DNA of 13,345 nucleotides from Acetobacteraceae bacterium (GTDB taxonomy: Bacteria > Pseudomonadota > Alphaproteobacteria > Acetobacterales > Acetobacteraceae), in the NCBI GenBank assembly GCA_003133265.1, contig PKWQ01000212.1, forward strand, positions 1 through 13,345. The letters are read 5' to 3'. The notes beneath the pieces are model-generated. The model had not been told where the DNA came from, did no database searches, and saw nothing but the letters and a program-made list of their open reading frames with translations. Positions 1 through 7,818 of the stretch are shown here, piece by piece (position 1 is the stretch's first letter; the number at the start of each line of letters is the position of its first letter). Made by a program: the position numbers and the translations under genes.

Positions 1-639
1 CCGGCTCCGGCGATCCCGGCACCGCCGGTCTCATTCTCGGCGGAACCAGGGCCGATCCCGCCGCCGCCGCTCGCCCTGGCGCTGCCGCCGAAACCCACCC
101 CGCCGGCGCCGGCGCCGGCCCGGCCGAGAGCGGAGCGGAGCCAGCCAGCGGCGCCGCCTGTGGGGGGCTTTCTGTCCGCCCCGATGAACTACTCGTTCGG
201 CGCCGCCACCAACGAATCGCCGAAGTCACGCCCGACCGGGCGGAAGAACACCCTTGATCCGACGCTCGGCCCGGAGGTCAGGGATGCCGTGGGCTCGCCG
301 CCGACCGACATCCACAGACCTGACGCATCCATCAAGGTCTCCGGCGCGCAGGTCGGAACCGACTGGATCATGCAGTTGCACGAATGGTGGAACCAGCACG
401 GCTATTATCCCAATCAGGCGGCATTCAGAGGCGAGGACGGCACGGTCAAGATCCATGTGGAGTTGGACCGATACGGCAAGGTGCTCGGTGTCGAACTGAC
501 CGGCCGGTCCGGCTCGCAATGGCTCGACCTGGCGGCCTTGTCGGTGTTCCGTGGTGCCAAGCTGCCGCCATTCCCGCCCAGCACGCCCGAGGGGCGCGCC
601 GATCTGGATCTAACAATCCAGTATGTTCTGTATCGGTGA
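1..639 (+). CDS. TonB-family energy transducer, C-terminal part (5' end outside window)
   Basis: The frame is open from the first base and ends at a TGA at 637-639, giving 212 visible residues. Residues 1 to about 53 are very rich in proline and alanine, like the periplasm-spanning linker of TonB. After a less ordered stretch, residues about 118-212 match a TonB C-terminal domain: a tryptophan-rich start, a GYYP motif, a GEDGTVKIHVELDRYGKV strand segment, an LDLAAL helix and an LPPFPP turn near the end. TonB proteins carry proton-motive energy from ExbB/ExbD to outer-membrane receptors. The N-terminal membrane anchor is not visible, and no exbB, exbD or receptor gene lies in the window. The GTG at 160 is an internal codon because the proline-rich reading continues upstream of it. 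The gene converges with the TRAP permease, leaving 33 bases between the stops. A TonB-like protein with another role is possible. Confidence 0.88.
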   Translation, partial: PAPAIPAPPVSFSAEPGPIPPPPLALALPPKPTPPAPAPARPRAERSQPAAPPVGGFLSAPMNYSFGAATNESPKSRPTGRKNTLDPTLGPEVRDAVGSPPTDIHRPDASIKVSGAQVGTDWIMQLHEWWNQHGYYPNQAAFRGEDGTVKIHVELDRYGKVLGVELTGRSGSQWLDLAALSVFRGAKLPPFPPSTPEGRADLDLTIQYVLYR

Positions 640-672
640 TGGCCGGCGTGATGGAACTGGATGCCGCCGCGT

Positions 673-2544
673 TCAGTATCCCGCCAGGCGGGGCAGCCAC
701 AGCGTGATCTCCGGCACGAAGGCGATCGCCAGCAGGCAGAGCAGCAGCAGTCCCAGATACCCGAGCATCGGCCGCACCGTCACCTCGATCGGCACCCCCC
801 CGATCAGGCAGGCGCCGTACAACCCAAGACCCAGCGGCGGGGCGAACAGCCCGATCCCCATGGCGATGACCAGCACGACGCCGTAATGCAGCGGCGGGAT
901 GCCGAGCTGTGCCGCCACCGGCACCAGCAGCGGACCGAAGATGATCAGCGCCGCCGCGCCCTCCAGCACCGAGCCCATCACGATCAGGATGGCGATCGAC
1001 AGCAGCAGGAACAGCCAGGTGCCGCCGTCATGCGACAGCCCGATCAGTAGTTCGGCCAGCGCGTGGGGTATCTGTTGCAGGGTCAGCACGAATGCCAGCG
1101 ATTGCGCGGCGGCGACGATGAACAGCACGAGGCCGGAGCGGTTCGCCGCCTCGACGAAGCTGCGCACGGCCGCGCGCGGTCCCAGCTCGCGGAACACCAC
1201 CCCGCCCACCACCAGCGCATAGATGGCGGCGAAGGCGGAAATCTCGGTCGCGGTGGCAAAGCCGGATTTGAAGCCGCCGAAGATGATGGCGATCAGCCCG
1301 ATGGTGACCGTCGCCCCGCCCCATAGCTTGCCCAGCGGCATCGCCGCCCCGGTGGCGATCGCCGGGCCATGCGCGGGCGCGCCGAAGATCACCGCGACGG
1401 CGATCAGCGCCAGCGCCATCAGCGCCGCCGGCAGCAGGCCGGCCATGAACAGGCCGCCGATCGAGATGTTGGCGACGAAGCCCAGGATGATCAGGTTGAT
1501 GCAGGGCGGGATGGTCTCCGCCATCACCGCCGAGGCGGCCAGCAGCGCGACGGCGTTGCCCGGGTTCTGCCTGGTGCGCCGTGCCGCCGGGATCAGCACC
1601 GACCCCACCGCGGCGACGTCCGCCATCTTCGAGCCGGAGATGCCGGAGAACAGCACCATGGCCAGCACCATGACCACGTTCAGCCCGCCGCGCATCCGCC
1701 CGACCAGCCGCTCCAGCAGCTCGATCAGGCGAACCGACATGCCGTTCGCTTCCATCAGGTAGCCGACCAGGATGAAGAACGGGATCGCCAGCAGCACGAA
1801 ATTGTCGATGCCGCGCGCCATCTGCTGGGCGAAGATCACGCCTGGCATGGCACCCTCCACGCCGATATAGATCAGCGCCGACAGCGCCAGCGCGAAACCG
1901 ATCGCCATGCCGCCGAGCAGGCACAGCACGAAGCCCGCCAGCATCAGCGTTCCCGACCCTGGCATGCTGTCCGGCGCATAGGTGTCCAGCACCGCCCAGC
2001 CGCCAACCAATGCCGCCATCACGACGATCGCGATCGCGATGTCCGCCGGACGGTGGTTGCGGAACTTGTCCAGCGCGAACAGCGTCATGCAGGCGCTGCC
2101 GATGCCCATCGGATAAAAGGTCCACTCCAGCCGCAGGCCAGATCCGGTGGTCTGGCCGGTGGTGAGCTGTCCCAGCATCAGCGCATTGACCGCGACCGCC
2201 GCGGCGGTGACCAGCGTCAGCAGCGCGATGACGGCCCGGATCGGCCGGCACAGCCCGGACGGCACGCGGTCGATGAAGAAGGCCACGCCCATGTTCTCGC
2301 CATGCGCCAGCGCGGCGGCGGCGCCGAAGAAGCTCAGCGCCACCATCAGCCCGCGCGCCACATCGTCCGCCCATTCCAGCGGCGCGTTGAACGCGTAGCG
2401 CGACAGCACCGAGGCCGCGACGATGCCCAGGTCGGCCGCCAGCAGCAGCGCCGCCGCGCCCTCCACCAGAAACAGCAGAGGGCGGACTAGCACACGGCCG
2501 ATCACGTCCGGGGCGGGGCGGGCGACCTCCAGCGCGGTGCTCAT
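673..2544 (-). CDS. TRAP transporter fused permease (DctQ-DctM type)
   Basis: The 623-residue membrane protein joins both TRAP permease subunits. Residues about 20-190 form the small DctQ part, with an N-terminal hydrophobic helix, an EWADDVARG segment at 57-65 and four membrane spans. Residues about 195-620 form the large DctM part, with many hydrophobic spans. It carries the family signature FSGISGSKMADVAAVG at 299-314, a GGFKSGFATATE loop at 423-434 and a glycine/proline-rich segment near 560-580. TRAP transporters use a sodium or proton gradient and a periplasmic binding protein to import organic acids. The fused Q-M layout is a known variant. The ATG lies 9 bases after the stop of the binding-protein gene and has no visible Shine-Dalgarno sequence, so translation is probably coupled. 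The substrate is unknown; the neighbouring enzymes suggest a sugar acid or hydroxy acid. Confidence 0.93.
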   Translation of the reverse strand: MSTALEVARPAPDVIGRVLVRPLLFLVEGAAALLLAADLGIVAASVLSRYAFNAPLEWADDVARGLMVALSFFGAAAALAHGENMGVAFFIDRVPSGLCRPIRAVIALLTLVTAAAVAVNALMLGQLTTGQTTGSGLRLEWTFYPMGIGSACMTLFALDKFRNHRPADIAIAIVVMAALVGGWAVLDTYAPDSMPGSGTLMLAGFVLCLLGGMAIGFALALSALIYIGVEGAMPGVIFAQQMARGIDNFVLLAIPFFILVGYLMEANGMSVRLIELLERLVGRMRGGLNVVMVLAMVLFSGISGSKMADVAAVGSVLIPAARRTRQNPGNAVALLAASAVMAETIPPCINLIILGFVANISIGGLFMAGLLPAALMALALIAVAVIFGAPAHGPAIATGAAMPLGKLWGGATVTIGLIAIIFGGFKSGFATATEISAFAAIYALVVGGVVFRELGPRAAVRSFVEAANRSGLVLFIVAAAQSLAFVLTLQQIPHALAELLIGLSHDGGTWLFLLLSIAILIVMGSVLEGAAALIIFGPLLVPVAAQLGIPPLHYGVVLVIAMGIGLFAPPLGLGLYGACLIGGVPIEVTVRPMLGYLGLLLLCLLAIAFVPEITLWLPRLAGY

Positions 2545-2553
2545 GCGGTGGCG

Positions 2554-3564
2554 TCAGGCCGTGGTCGACTGGATCAGATCGACCACCGGCTTGGCGTCGG
2601 GATGCGCCTTCACGAACGCTTCGGTCTGCGGCGCCACCAGCTTGCGGAATGCCTCCTGGTCGCAGCCGATGATGGTGACGCCGCGCTGTTTCAGCACCTC
2701 CATCGCCTCCTGTTCCACCGTCAACCCGTGCGCGCGCGTATCCACCGCCGCCTTGTCGGCGGCGTCCAGGAAGGCGTCGCGCAGCTTCGGCTCCATGCGC
2801 TTGAAGGTGTTGTCGCTGAAGTAGGTGGCGAGCGGGGAAAAGTTGTGCTGCGTCAGCGTGTAGAATTTCGCCGTTTCGTAGAACTTGCTGGCCAGGATCG
2901 TCGGCGGATCGTGCTCCAGCCCGTCCAGCACGCCGGCCTGCAAGGCGGTGTAGATTTCGCCGAACGCCAGCGGCGTGGCCGCGGCGCCCATCAGGCGCAG
3001 GCATTCGGTGATCACCGGGTTGGGCAGGGTGCGGATCTTCAGCCCGGCGAGGTCAGCCGGGCCGTTCACCTGCTTCTTCGCCAGCACGCTACGTGCGCCG
3101 AAATTGTAGGCCCAGCCGATGACGCGGATGTTGGCGCCCTTCAGCAACGCGTCCTCGATCGGCTTTGCCGCGCCGGCACCGAACGCCTTCGTCTGCTGCG
3201 GGAAGCTTCTGAACAGATAGCCAAGGTCGTAGGTTCCGACCAGCGGCACCAGGTTGGCCGAGATCGAGGTGCCCGAGACCATCATGTCGATGACGCCGAG
3301 CTTCACCGAATTGATGACGTCGATCTCCTGGCCGAGCTGATTGTCGGGGAAGAACGTCATCTGGATCTGCTCGTCCAGGCCGCCGGCCTTCAGATGCTTG
3401 GTCAGGTTGTCGTAGTAGACCCGTCCGTTGGCGTATTTCGGATCGTTCGGCTGCGAGGACGACAGCCGCATCTTCACCGTTGCCGCGCGCGCGGTGCCGA
3501 TGATCGCGGGTGCCAGCGCCGCGCCCAGCAGTGCCGAGCGGCGGGTGATGCGGTAAGTCGTCAT
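2554..3564 (-). CDS. TRAP transporter solute-binding protein (DctP family), Tat-type signal
   Basis: The 336-residue protein has the length and motifs of the DctP family. Residues 1-27 form a twin-arginine-type signal peptide (RITRRSALLG, then a hydrophobic stretch ending ARA), with likely cleavage after residue 27. The mature part has an FFPDNQLGQE segment at 71-80. It also has Arg157 in the FGARS segment, and Arg178 in KIRTLPNPV, which by family precedent should hold the substrate carboxylate. A DGLEHDPPT segment lies at 214-222. The start at 3564 is chosen because GAGGAG lies 9 bases upstream (3574-3579 on the plus strand) and the signal peptide begins there; the frame stays open to 3813 but without family similarity. 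It is the first gene of a two-gene operon with the fused permease and diverges from the enolase-superfamily gene. The twin arginines imply export of a folded protein, which is inference. Confidence 0.92.
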   Translation of the reverse strand: MTTYRITRRSALLGAALAPAIIGTARAATVKMRLSSSQPNDPKYANGRVYYDNLTKHLKAGGLDEQIQMTFFPDNQLGQEIDVINSVKLGVIDMMVSGTSISANLVPLVGTYDLGYLFRSFPQQTKAFGAGAAKPIEDALLKGANIRVIGWAYNFGARSVLAKKQVNGPADLAGLKIRTLPNPVITECLRLMGAAATPLAFGEIYTALQAGVLDGLEHDPPTILASKFYETAKFYTLTQHNFSPLATYFSDNTFKRMEPKLRDAFLDAADKAAVDTRAHGLTVEQEAMEVLKQRGVTIIGCDQEAFRKLVAPQTEAFVKAHPDAKPVVDLIQSTTA

Positions 3565-3762
3565 GGGCGGACGCTCCTCATGGCCTGCTGCGCAGGACCG
3601 GCTGTTATGGTTGTACCGACGCGGCGAAACTGCACTCGGCGGCGGGCGCGGGTCAAGGCGCCTGTCCCAGGCCGGGGCGGCGCCCTGGCGGAGGCCGGCT
3701 GGACTCCGCCGCAGCGGTCGCGCAACGTTGCACCCAGCGTGGGAAACCCTGGGGAGGAAATC
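3565..3762. promoter_or_regulatory. Divergent intergenic region between TRAP operon and catabolic genes, with a palindrome
   Basis: The 198-base gap separates the TRAP operon (minus) from the enolase-superfamily gene (plus), so it should carry promoters for both. I could not assign convincing -35/-10 pairs on either strand. A perfect 10-base palindrome, GCAACGTTGC, lies at 3722-3731, about 31 bases before the plus-strand start. Its central ACGT resembles LacI-type operators, but no regulator gene is in the window to support this. A strong ribosome binding site (GGGGAGGA at 3751-3758) precedes the ATG at 3763. Confidence 0.4.
3574..3579 (-). promoter_or_regulatory. Ribosome binding site of the TRAP binding-protein gene
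   Basis: The minus strand reads GAGGAG nine bases before the ATG at 3564. This decides that start over in-frame positions further upstream. Confidence 0.7.
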
Positions 3763-4968
3763 ATGCGCATCGCCAAGATCGAGGATCTGCATTGCGACGC
3801 CGGCTGGCGGCATTTCTCGTTCCTGAAGATCACCACCGACACCGGCCTAGTCGGCTGGTCGGAATACCAGGAGCGGTTCGGCGCCTCCGGGCTGACCGGC
3901 ACCATCCACGGTCTCGGGGGGATGCTGATCGGCAAGGACCCGCGCCCGGTGGAAAAGATCACCGCCTATCTGCACGGGGTGATCCGCCAGGTGCAAGGCG
4001 GCATCGCGCAGCAGGCGATCGCTGCCATCGAGAACGCGCTGGTGGACATCAAGGCCAAGGCACTGGGCATTCCCGTCTACGAGCTGCTCGGCGGGCCGGT
4101 GCGTGAACGGATTCCGCTCTATTGGTCGCATTGCGGCTATGCGCGGGTCCGCTGGCCGGACCAGATAAAGGCCTGGGCCGGGGTCGATCCGATCCGAAAC
4201 CGCGCCGATATCGTCCGCCACGCGCGGGAAGTCGCGGATGCCGGCTTCAAGGGATTGAAGACCAACCCGATGCGCTTCGACGCCGATCCGCCCTATGTCC
4301 ATATGCCCGGCTTCAACGGGTCCCCCGGTCATCCGGAGCTGAACATCAGCAAGGACATCGTCAACGCCGTCGTCGACCAGATGGCGGCATTCCGCGACGG
4401 CGCGGGGCCGGAGATGAACCTGCATCTCGATCTGAACTTCAACTACAAGACCGAGGGCTATATCCGTCTGGCGCAGGCGATGGAGCAGTTCGACCTGTGT
4501 TGGCTGGAGATCGACAGCTACGATCCGGCCGCACTCGCCACCATCCGCCGTTCCGCGCGAACGCGGATCGCCTCCTGCGAGTCGTTGTTCCACCGCCGGC
4601 AATTTCGTCCGTACCTGGAGCAGCAGGCGGTCGATGTCGCGATCGTCGACGTGCCGTGGAACGGCATCTTGGAAGCGATGAAGATCGCCTCGCTCGCCGA
4701 CACCTACGAGGTCAATGTCGCGCCGCATAATTTCAACGGCCATCTCGGCTCGCTGATGAGCGCGCATTTCTGTGCGGCGATCCCGAACTTCCGGGTGATG
4801 GAGATCGACGTCGAGGACGTGCCCTGGAAGGACAGCATCGTCACAGCTCCGCCACGGATCGAGGCCGGCGAATTGCTGCTTCCCACCGGCGTCGGCTGGT
4901 GTGCCGACGTGAACGAAGACGTGCTGCGCGCCCATCCCCCCAAAGGCCGCGAACCCGGCGCGCGGTAG
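3763..4968 (+). CDS. Mandelate racemase/muconate lactonizing enzyme family protein (enolase superfamily)
   Basis: The 401-residue protein has the enolase-superfamily order. An N-terminal capping domain covers about 1-125, including a TDTGLVGWSE segment at 25-34 and the ELLGG segment at 107-111. A TIM-barrel domain follows. By eye the metal ligands are Asp223 (LDLNF), Glu249 (LEID) and Glu273 (CESL). Asp296 (VDVPWNG) and His322 (APHNFNGH) form the His-Asp dyad typical of the mandelate racemase subgroup. The usual Lys-x-Lys at the end of the second barrel strand appears as Lys166-Thr-Asn168, so the second lysine seems to be missing. Family members dehydrate sugar acids or racemize/epimerize hydroxy acids by abstracting the proton next to a carboxylate. 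With an aldolase and TRAP genes alongside, acid-sugar dehydration is the favoured inference. The start is fixed by GGGGAGGA just upstream; the frame is open far upstream only as an antisense reading. Confidence 0.9.
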   Translation: MRIAKIEDLHCDAGWRHFSFLKITTDTGLVGWSEYQERFGASGLTGTIHGLGGMLIGKDPRPVEKITAYLHGVIRQVQGGIAQQAIAAIENALVDIKAKALGIPVYELLGGPVRERIPLYWSHCGYARVRWPDQIKAWAGVDPIRNRADIVRHAREVADAGFKGLKTNPMRFDADPPYVHMPGFNGSPGHPELNISKDIVNAVVDQMAAFRDGAGPEMNLHLDLNFNYKTEGYIRLAQAMEQFDLCWLEIDSYDPAALATIRRSARTRIASCESLFHRRQFRPYLEQQAVDVAIVDVPWNGILEAMKIASLADTYEVNVAPHNFNGHLGSLMSAHFCAAIPNFRVMEIDVEDVPWKDSIVTAPPRIEAGELLLPTGVGWCADVNEDVLRAHPPKGREPGAR

Positions 4969-5059
4969 AGACGTTTCGTCATGGCTGGAAACCGCTCTGG
5001 TTTCGATGCTTGCGAATAGGGTGGATCATCGGGCAGGCAGGAAAAGAAAGCATTCGATC

Positions 5060-5857
5060 ATGTCCAAGGAAGTGCAGCCGAACCTGACGAAACAGAAGCT
5101 CCAGGCGGGAAAGTTGGTCCTGTGCATCGGGGTCAACCAGATGCGTACGCCCAATATCGCCATGATCGCGGGCGCCTGCGGGTTCGATGCGCTCTATATC
5201 GATCTGGAGCACAACCCCACGTCGCTGGAAAGCGCATCCGCCATCTGCGTAGCGGCGCTCGGCAGCGGCGTCACGCCGATCGTACGCGTGTCATCGCACC
5301 ATCCGCACGATGCGACACGTATCCTGGATTGTGGCGCACAGGGGGTAATGGTGCCCCACATCGATACCGCCGAGGAGGCCGCGTCGGTGGTCGAAAACTG
5401 CATGTTCGCGCCGCGCGGACATCGGTCCGCCTCCGGCAGCGGTCCCGCGCTCGGTTACGCGGCCATGCCGCAGGCGGCGATCAACCGTCATCTGAACGAG
5501 CACACGCTGCTGATCGCCATGCTGGAAACGCCCGCCGCGATCGAGAATGCCGATGCCATCGCGGCGGTCGATGGCATCGACATGCTGCATATCGGCTCGA
5601 CCGATCTCAGTACGGAGATGGGCATCCCCGGCGATTACAAGCATGACCGCATGCGCGCGGCCTACGAAGCGACCGCCAAGGCGGCGCGCAGGCATGGCAA
5701 ATGGATGGGGGTCGGCGGCGTGCGCGAGGATTTGCAATTCCAGGCCTGGCTCGTGCAGTTGGGGGTCCGCTATCTTACGGGGGGCTCGGACACCGGGTAT
5801 ATCCTAAGCGCCGGCCGTGCCGATGTGCAGCGGCTGCGGAACGTGCCGCTGACCTGA
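5060..5857 (+). CDS. HpcH/HpaI-type class II aldolase (2-oxo acid aldolase / citrate lyase-like)
   Basis: The 265-residue protein has the length of HpcH/HpaI aldolases, which cleave 2-oxo-4-hydroxy acids to pyruvate-type products plus an aldehyde with a divalent metal. Visible motifs, aligned by eye with HpaI, are Glu50-His51 in IDLEHNP (catalytic His), Arg76 in PIVRVS (carboxylate binding), and Glu156 (MLET) and Asp182 (GSTDLS) as metal ligands. The Gln two residues before the metal Glu in HpaI is Met154 here, and the usual GPADLS is GSTDLS; other family members share such changes. The ATG at 5060 is preferred over the in-frame ATG at 5006 because the family N-terminus fits it. The ribosome binding site is weak (AGGAAAAG at 5039-5046). 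It follows the enolase-superfamily gene by 91 bases, which suits cleavage of a 2-oxo-3-deoxy acid made by that enzyme. Confidence 0.9.
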   Translation: MSKEVQPNLTKQKLQAGKLVLCIGVNQMRTPNIAMIAGACGFDALYIDLEHNPTSLESASAICVAALGSGVTPIVRVSSHHPHDATRILDCGAQGVMVPHIDTAEEAASVVENCMFAPRGHRSASGSGPALGYAAMPQAAINRHLNEHTLLIAMLETPAAIENADAIAAVDGIDMLHIGSTDLSTEMGIPGDYKHDRMRAAYEATAKAARRHGKWMGVGGVREDLQFQAWLVQLGVRYLTGGSDTGYILSAGRADVQRLRNVPLT

Positions 5858-5936
5858 GAACCATTCCTCGCGTTTCGCGTTGACGCTGCATCGCGTTACC
5901 CTGGGCGCCAGCCAGTCGCGGAAGGAACGGATCGCC

Positions 5937-6917
5937 ATGTCGGGAACCAACGCGTTCAAGTTTGTCCTGCTGCCGCCGCAGACCGACATCACGCGCGGCT
6001 GGGCCAGACGGCTCGCCGAGAGCGTGCCGGAGGTTCGCGTGGTCGTGGCGGAGGACGCGGCGGCCGCGGCGCGGGAAATTGTCGACGCGGAAGCGGCGTT
6101 CGGCTGGCTTGGCCGCGATCTGCTGACAGCGGCGAAAAAGCTGCGCTGGCTGCAGGCGCCGCAGGCAGCCCCCGCTGCCGGCTACTATTACCCCGAGTTG
6201 GTCGCCCATCCGCTGGTGGCGACCAATTTTCGCGGCATCTTCAACGACCATATCAGCGCGCATATCCTGTCCTTCGTGCTGGCGTTCGCGCGCGGGCTGC
6301 ATGTCTACATCCCCCAGCAGCTTCGGCGCGAATGGAAGAAGCCGCCGGAGGATACCGGCGTGGTGCATCTGCCGGCGGCCGCCGCGCTGATCGTCGGTGC
6401 CGGCGGCATCGGCGCGGAGACCGCCCGGCTGTGCGCCGCCTTCGGCATGAAGGTGCTGGCCACCGACGCGCGCCTGACCGCGGCGCCGGCAGGCGTGGCG
6501 GAACTGCACAAGCCGGAGGCGCTGGATGCGCTGCTGCCGCGCGCCGATTTCGTCATCCTCACCGTACCGCACACGCCCGCGACCGAGGGGCTGATGCACC
6601 GGGCACGCTTTCAGCACATGAAGAAATCCGCGTTCTTCATCAATATCGGCCGTGGCATGACGACGAAGCTCGCGGACCTCGTGGATGCGCTGGACGCCGG
6701 AGAAATCGCCGGCGCGGCGCTGGATGTGTTCGAGCAGGAACCGCTGCCGGCGGAGCACCGGCTGTGGACGATGCCGAACGTGCTGATCACGCCGCACATG
6801 GCCGGCTATGGGCCCTATCTGGATGACCGGCGCTTGCAGATCATCGTCGACAATTGCCGCGCCTTCGCCGCCGGACAGGCGTTGCGCAATGTCGTCGACA
6901 AGACCGCATGGTTCTGA
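5937..6917 (+). CDS. D-isomer-specific 2-hydroxyacid dehydrogenase, NAD-binding
   Basis: The 326-residue protein has the family's split catalytic domain around a central Rossmann fold. GAGGIG is at 154-159, and Asp177 (ATDAR) ends the second strand, which favours NAD over NADP. The catalytic set is Arg239 (INIGRG), Glu268 (FEQEP) and His287 (TPHMAG), all in the expected order and spacing. These enzymes interconvert 2-oxo acids and D-2-hydroxy acids (for example glyoxylate, hydroxypyruvate, phosphoglycerate); the substrate cannot be told here. The ATG at 5937 has AAGGAA 9 bases upstream; an in-frame TTG at 5880 lies before this ribosome binding site and is rejected. It lies 79 bases after the aldolase gene and could reduce an oxo-acid product of that step. 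Confidence 0.91.
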   Translation: MSGTNAFKFVLLPPQTDITRGWARRLAESVPEVRVVVAEDAAAAAREIVDAEAAFGWLGRDLLTAAKKLRWLQAPQAAPAAGYYYPELVAHPLVATNFRGIFNDHISAHILSFVLAFARGLHVYIPQQLRREWKKPPEDTGVVHLPAAAALIVGAGGIGAETARLCAAFGMKVLATDARLTAAPAGVAELHKPEALDALLPRADFVILTVPHTPATEGLMHRARFQHMKKSAFFINIGRGMTTKLADLVDALDAGEIAGAALDVFEQEPLPAEHRLWTMPNVLITPHMAGYGPYLDDRRLQIIVDNCRAFAAGQALRNVVDKTAWF

Positions 6918-7031
6918 TCCGGCGCGGATATGCTGCCGGCCTGATCGCTGGCGGAGTGCCATTGTGCGTTGTTCCGCGCCGGGGCTAGCTTTGTGGCCTC
7001 ATCGACGCGGGCATGCGGAGGGAACGACAAC

Positions 7032-7817
7032 ATGAGCCTGGAACTCACTGGCCGCATCGCGGTCGTCACCGGCGGCGCCAGCGGCATCGGCGAGGCGTGC
7101 GCGCGGCTGATGGCCGAGCGTGGCGCCAAGGTGGTGGTGGCCGATCTCGATCTGGACCGCGCCAGCGCCGTGGCGATCGAAATGGAGGGCGTGGCGATCG
7201 AAATGGACGTCCGCTCGCCCGCGAGCATCGAGGATGCGGCGGCGCGGATAGAAGCCGAGATCGGAGCCGTGGATATCCTGGTGACCTCCGCCGGCGTCAC
7301 CCAGTTGCCCGGGTCGGTGGAGAACATGACCGTGGATGTCTGGGACCGGGTGCAGGAGATCGACCTGCGCGGCACGTTCCTGTGCTGCGCGGCCTTCGGC
7401 AAGCGGATGGCGCCGCGCGGGCGGGGCGCGATCGTCACCATCGCCTCCATCGCCGGCATGCGCTCGATGCCGATGCACAGCTACACCCCGGCCAAGGCGG
7501 CGGTGATCGCGATGACCGCCGATCTGGCCGCCGACTGGGGCCGGTCGGGGGTGCGGGTGAACGCGGTCTCGCCCGGCTTCACCCGCACGCCGCTGCTGGA
7601 AATTCCGATCCAGCGCGGCGAGCGCGACCCCTCGCGGCTGATCGGCAACTCCGCCCTGGGGCGAATGGTCGAGCCGGTGGAGATCGCGCGCGCGGTCGGG
7701 TTCCTGGTCTCCGACGAGGCCACCGCGATCACCGGCATCAATCTGCCGGTCGATGCCGGCTGGCTGGTGGCGCCGAGCTGGAGCACCTACTACGCCAGCG
7801 TGCCGCCGAAGCGCTGA
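7032..7817 (+). CDS. Short-chain dehydrogenase/reductase (SDR), classical type
   Basis: The 261-residue protein is a classical SDR. TGGASGIG at 13-20 is the glycine-rich cofactor loop, and Asp38 (VADLD) favours NAD. TSAG at 85-88 stands where NNAG is usual. Catalytic Ser139, Tyr151 and Lys155 are in place (IASIAG, SYTPAK), followed by the VNAVSPG segment at 176-182. The fourth tetrad residue, usually Asn in an N-x-x-G motif, appears as Asp111, a variation seen in other SDRs. The C-terminus has the DAG(W) segment common to the family. The enzyme probably oxidizes a secondary alcohol of a sugar or hydroxy acid. The start is fixed by GGAGGGAA at 7017-7024. It lies 114 bases after the hydroxyacid dehydrogenase gene, and its stop is one base from the stop of the convergent gene. 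Confidence 0.93.
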   Translation: MSLELTGRIAVVTGGASGIGEACARLMAERGAKVVVADLDLDRASAVAIEMEGVAIEMDVRSPASIEDAAARIEAEIGAVDILVTSAGVTQLPGSVENMTVDVWDRVQEIDLRGTFLCCAAFGKRMAPRGRGAIVTIASIAGMRSMPMHSYTPAKAAVIAMTADLAADWGRSGVRVNAVSPGFTRTPLLEIPIQRGERDPSRLIGNSALGRMVEPVEIARAVGFLVSDEATAITGINLPVDAGWLVAPSWSTYYASVPPKR

Positions 7818-7818
7818 G

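Noticed and set aside
160..162. GTG as start of the TonB-family gene
   Set aside because: The proline-rich reading continues upstream to the window edge in the same frame, so the gene is truncated by the window rather than short.
680..692. Small hairpin (CCCGC-CAG-GCGGG) as a terminator between the convergent genes
   Set aside because: It has a 5-base-pair stem inside the end of the permease coding region and no T-run on either strand.
1028..3004. 658-codon open frame on the minus strand
   Set aside because: It spans the two TRAP genes in another frame and is rich in Arg, Gly and Ala without membrane spans or motifs.
2548..3762. In-frame upstream extension of the enolase-superfamily gene, open for 405 codons
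   Set aside because: It is antisense to the TRAP binding-protein gene, shows arginine/glutamine-rich shadow composition, and a clear ribosome binding site and family N-terminus occur at 3763.
3847..4935. 362-codon open frame on the minus strand
   Set aside because: It is antisense to the well-supported enolase-superfamily gene, with no recognisable motif; long shadow frames are expected at this GC content.
5869..5897. Three CGCGTT repeats before the hydroxyacid dehydrogenase gene
   Set aside because: Irregular spacing and simple GC-rich composition make chance likely; no palindrome or promoter fits them.
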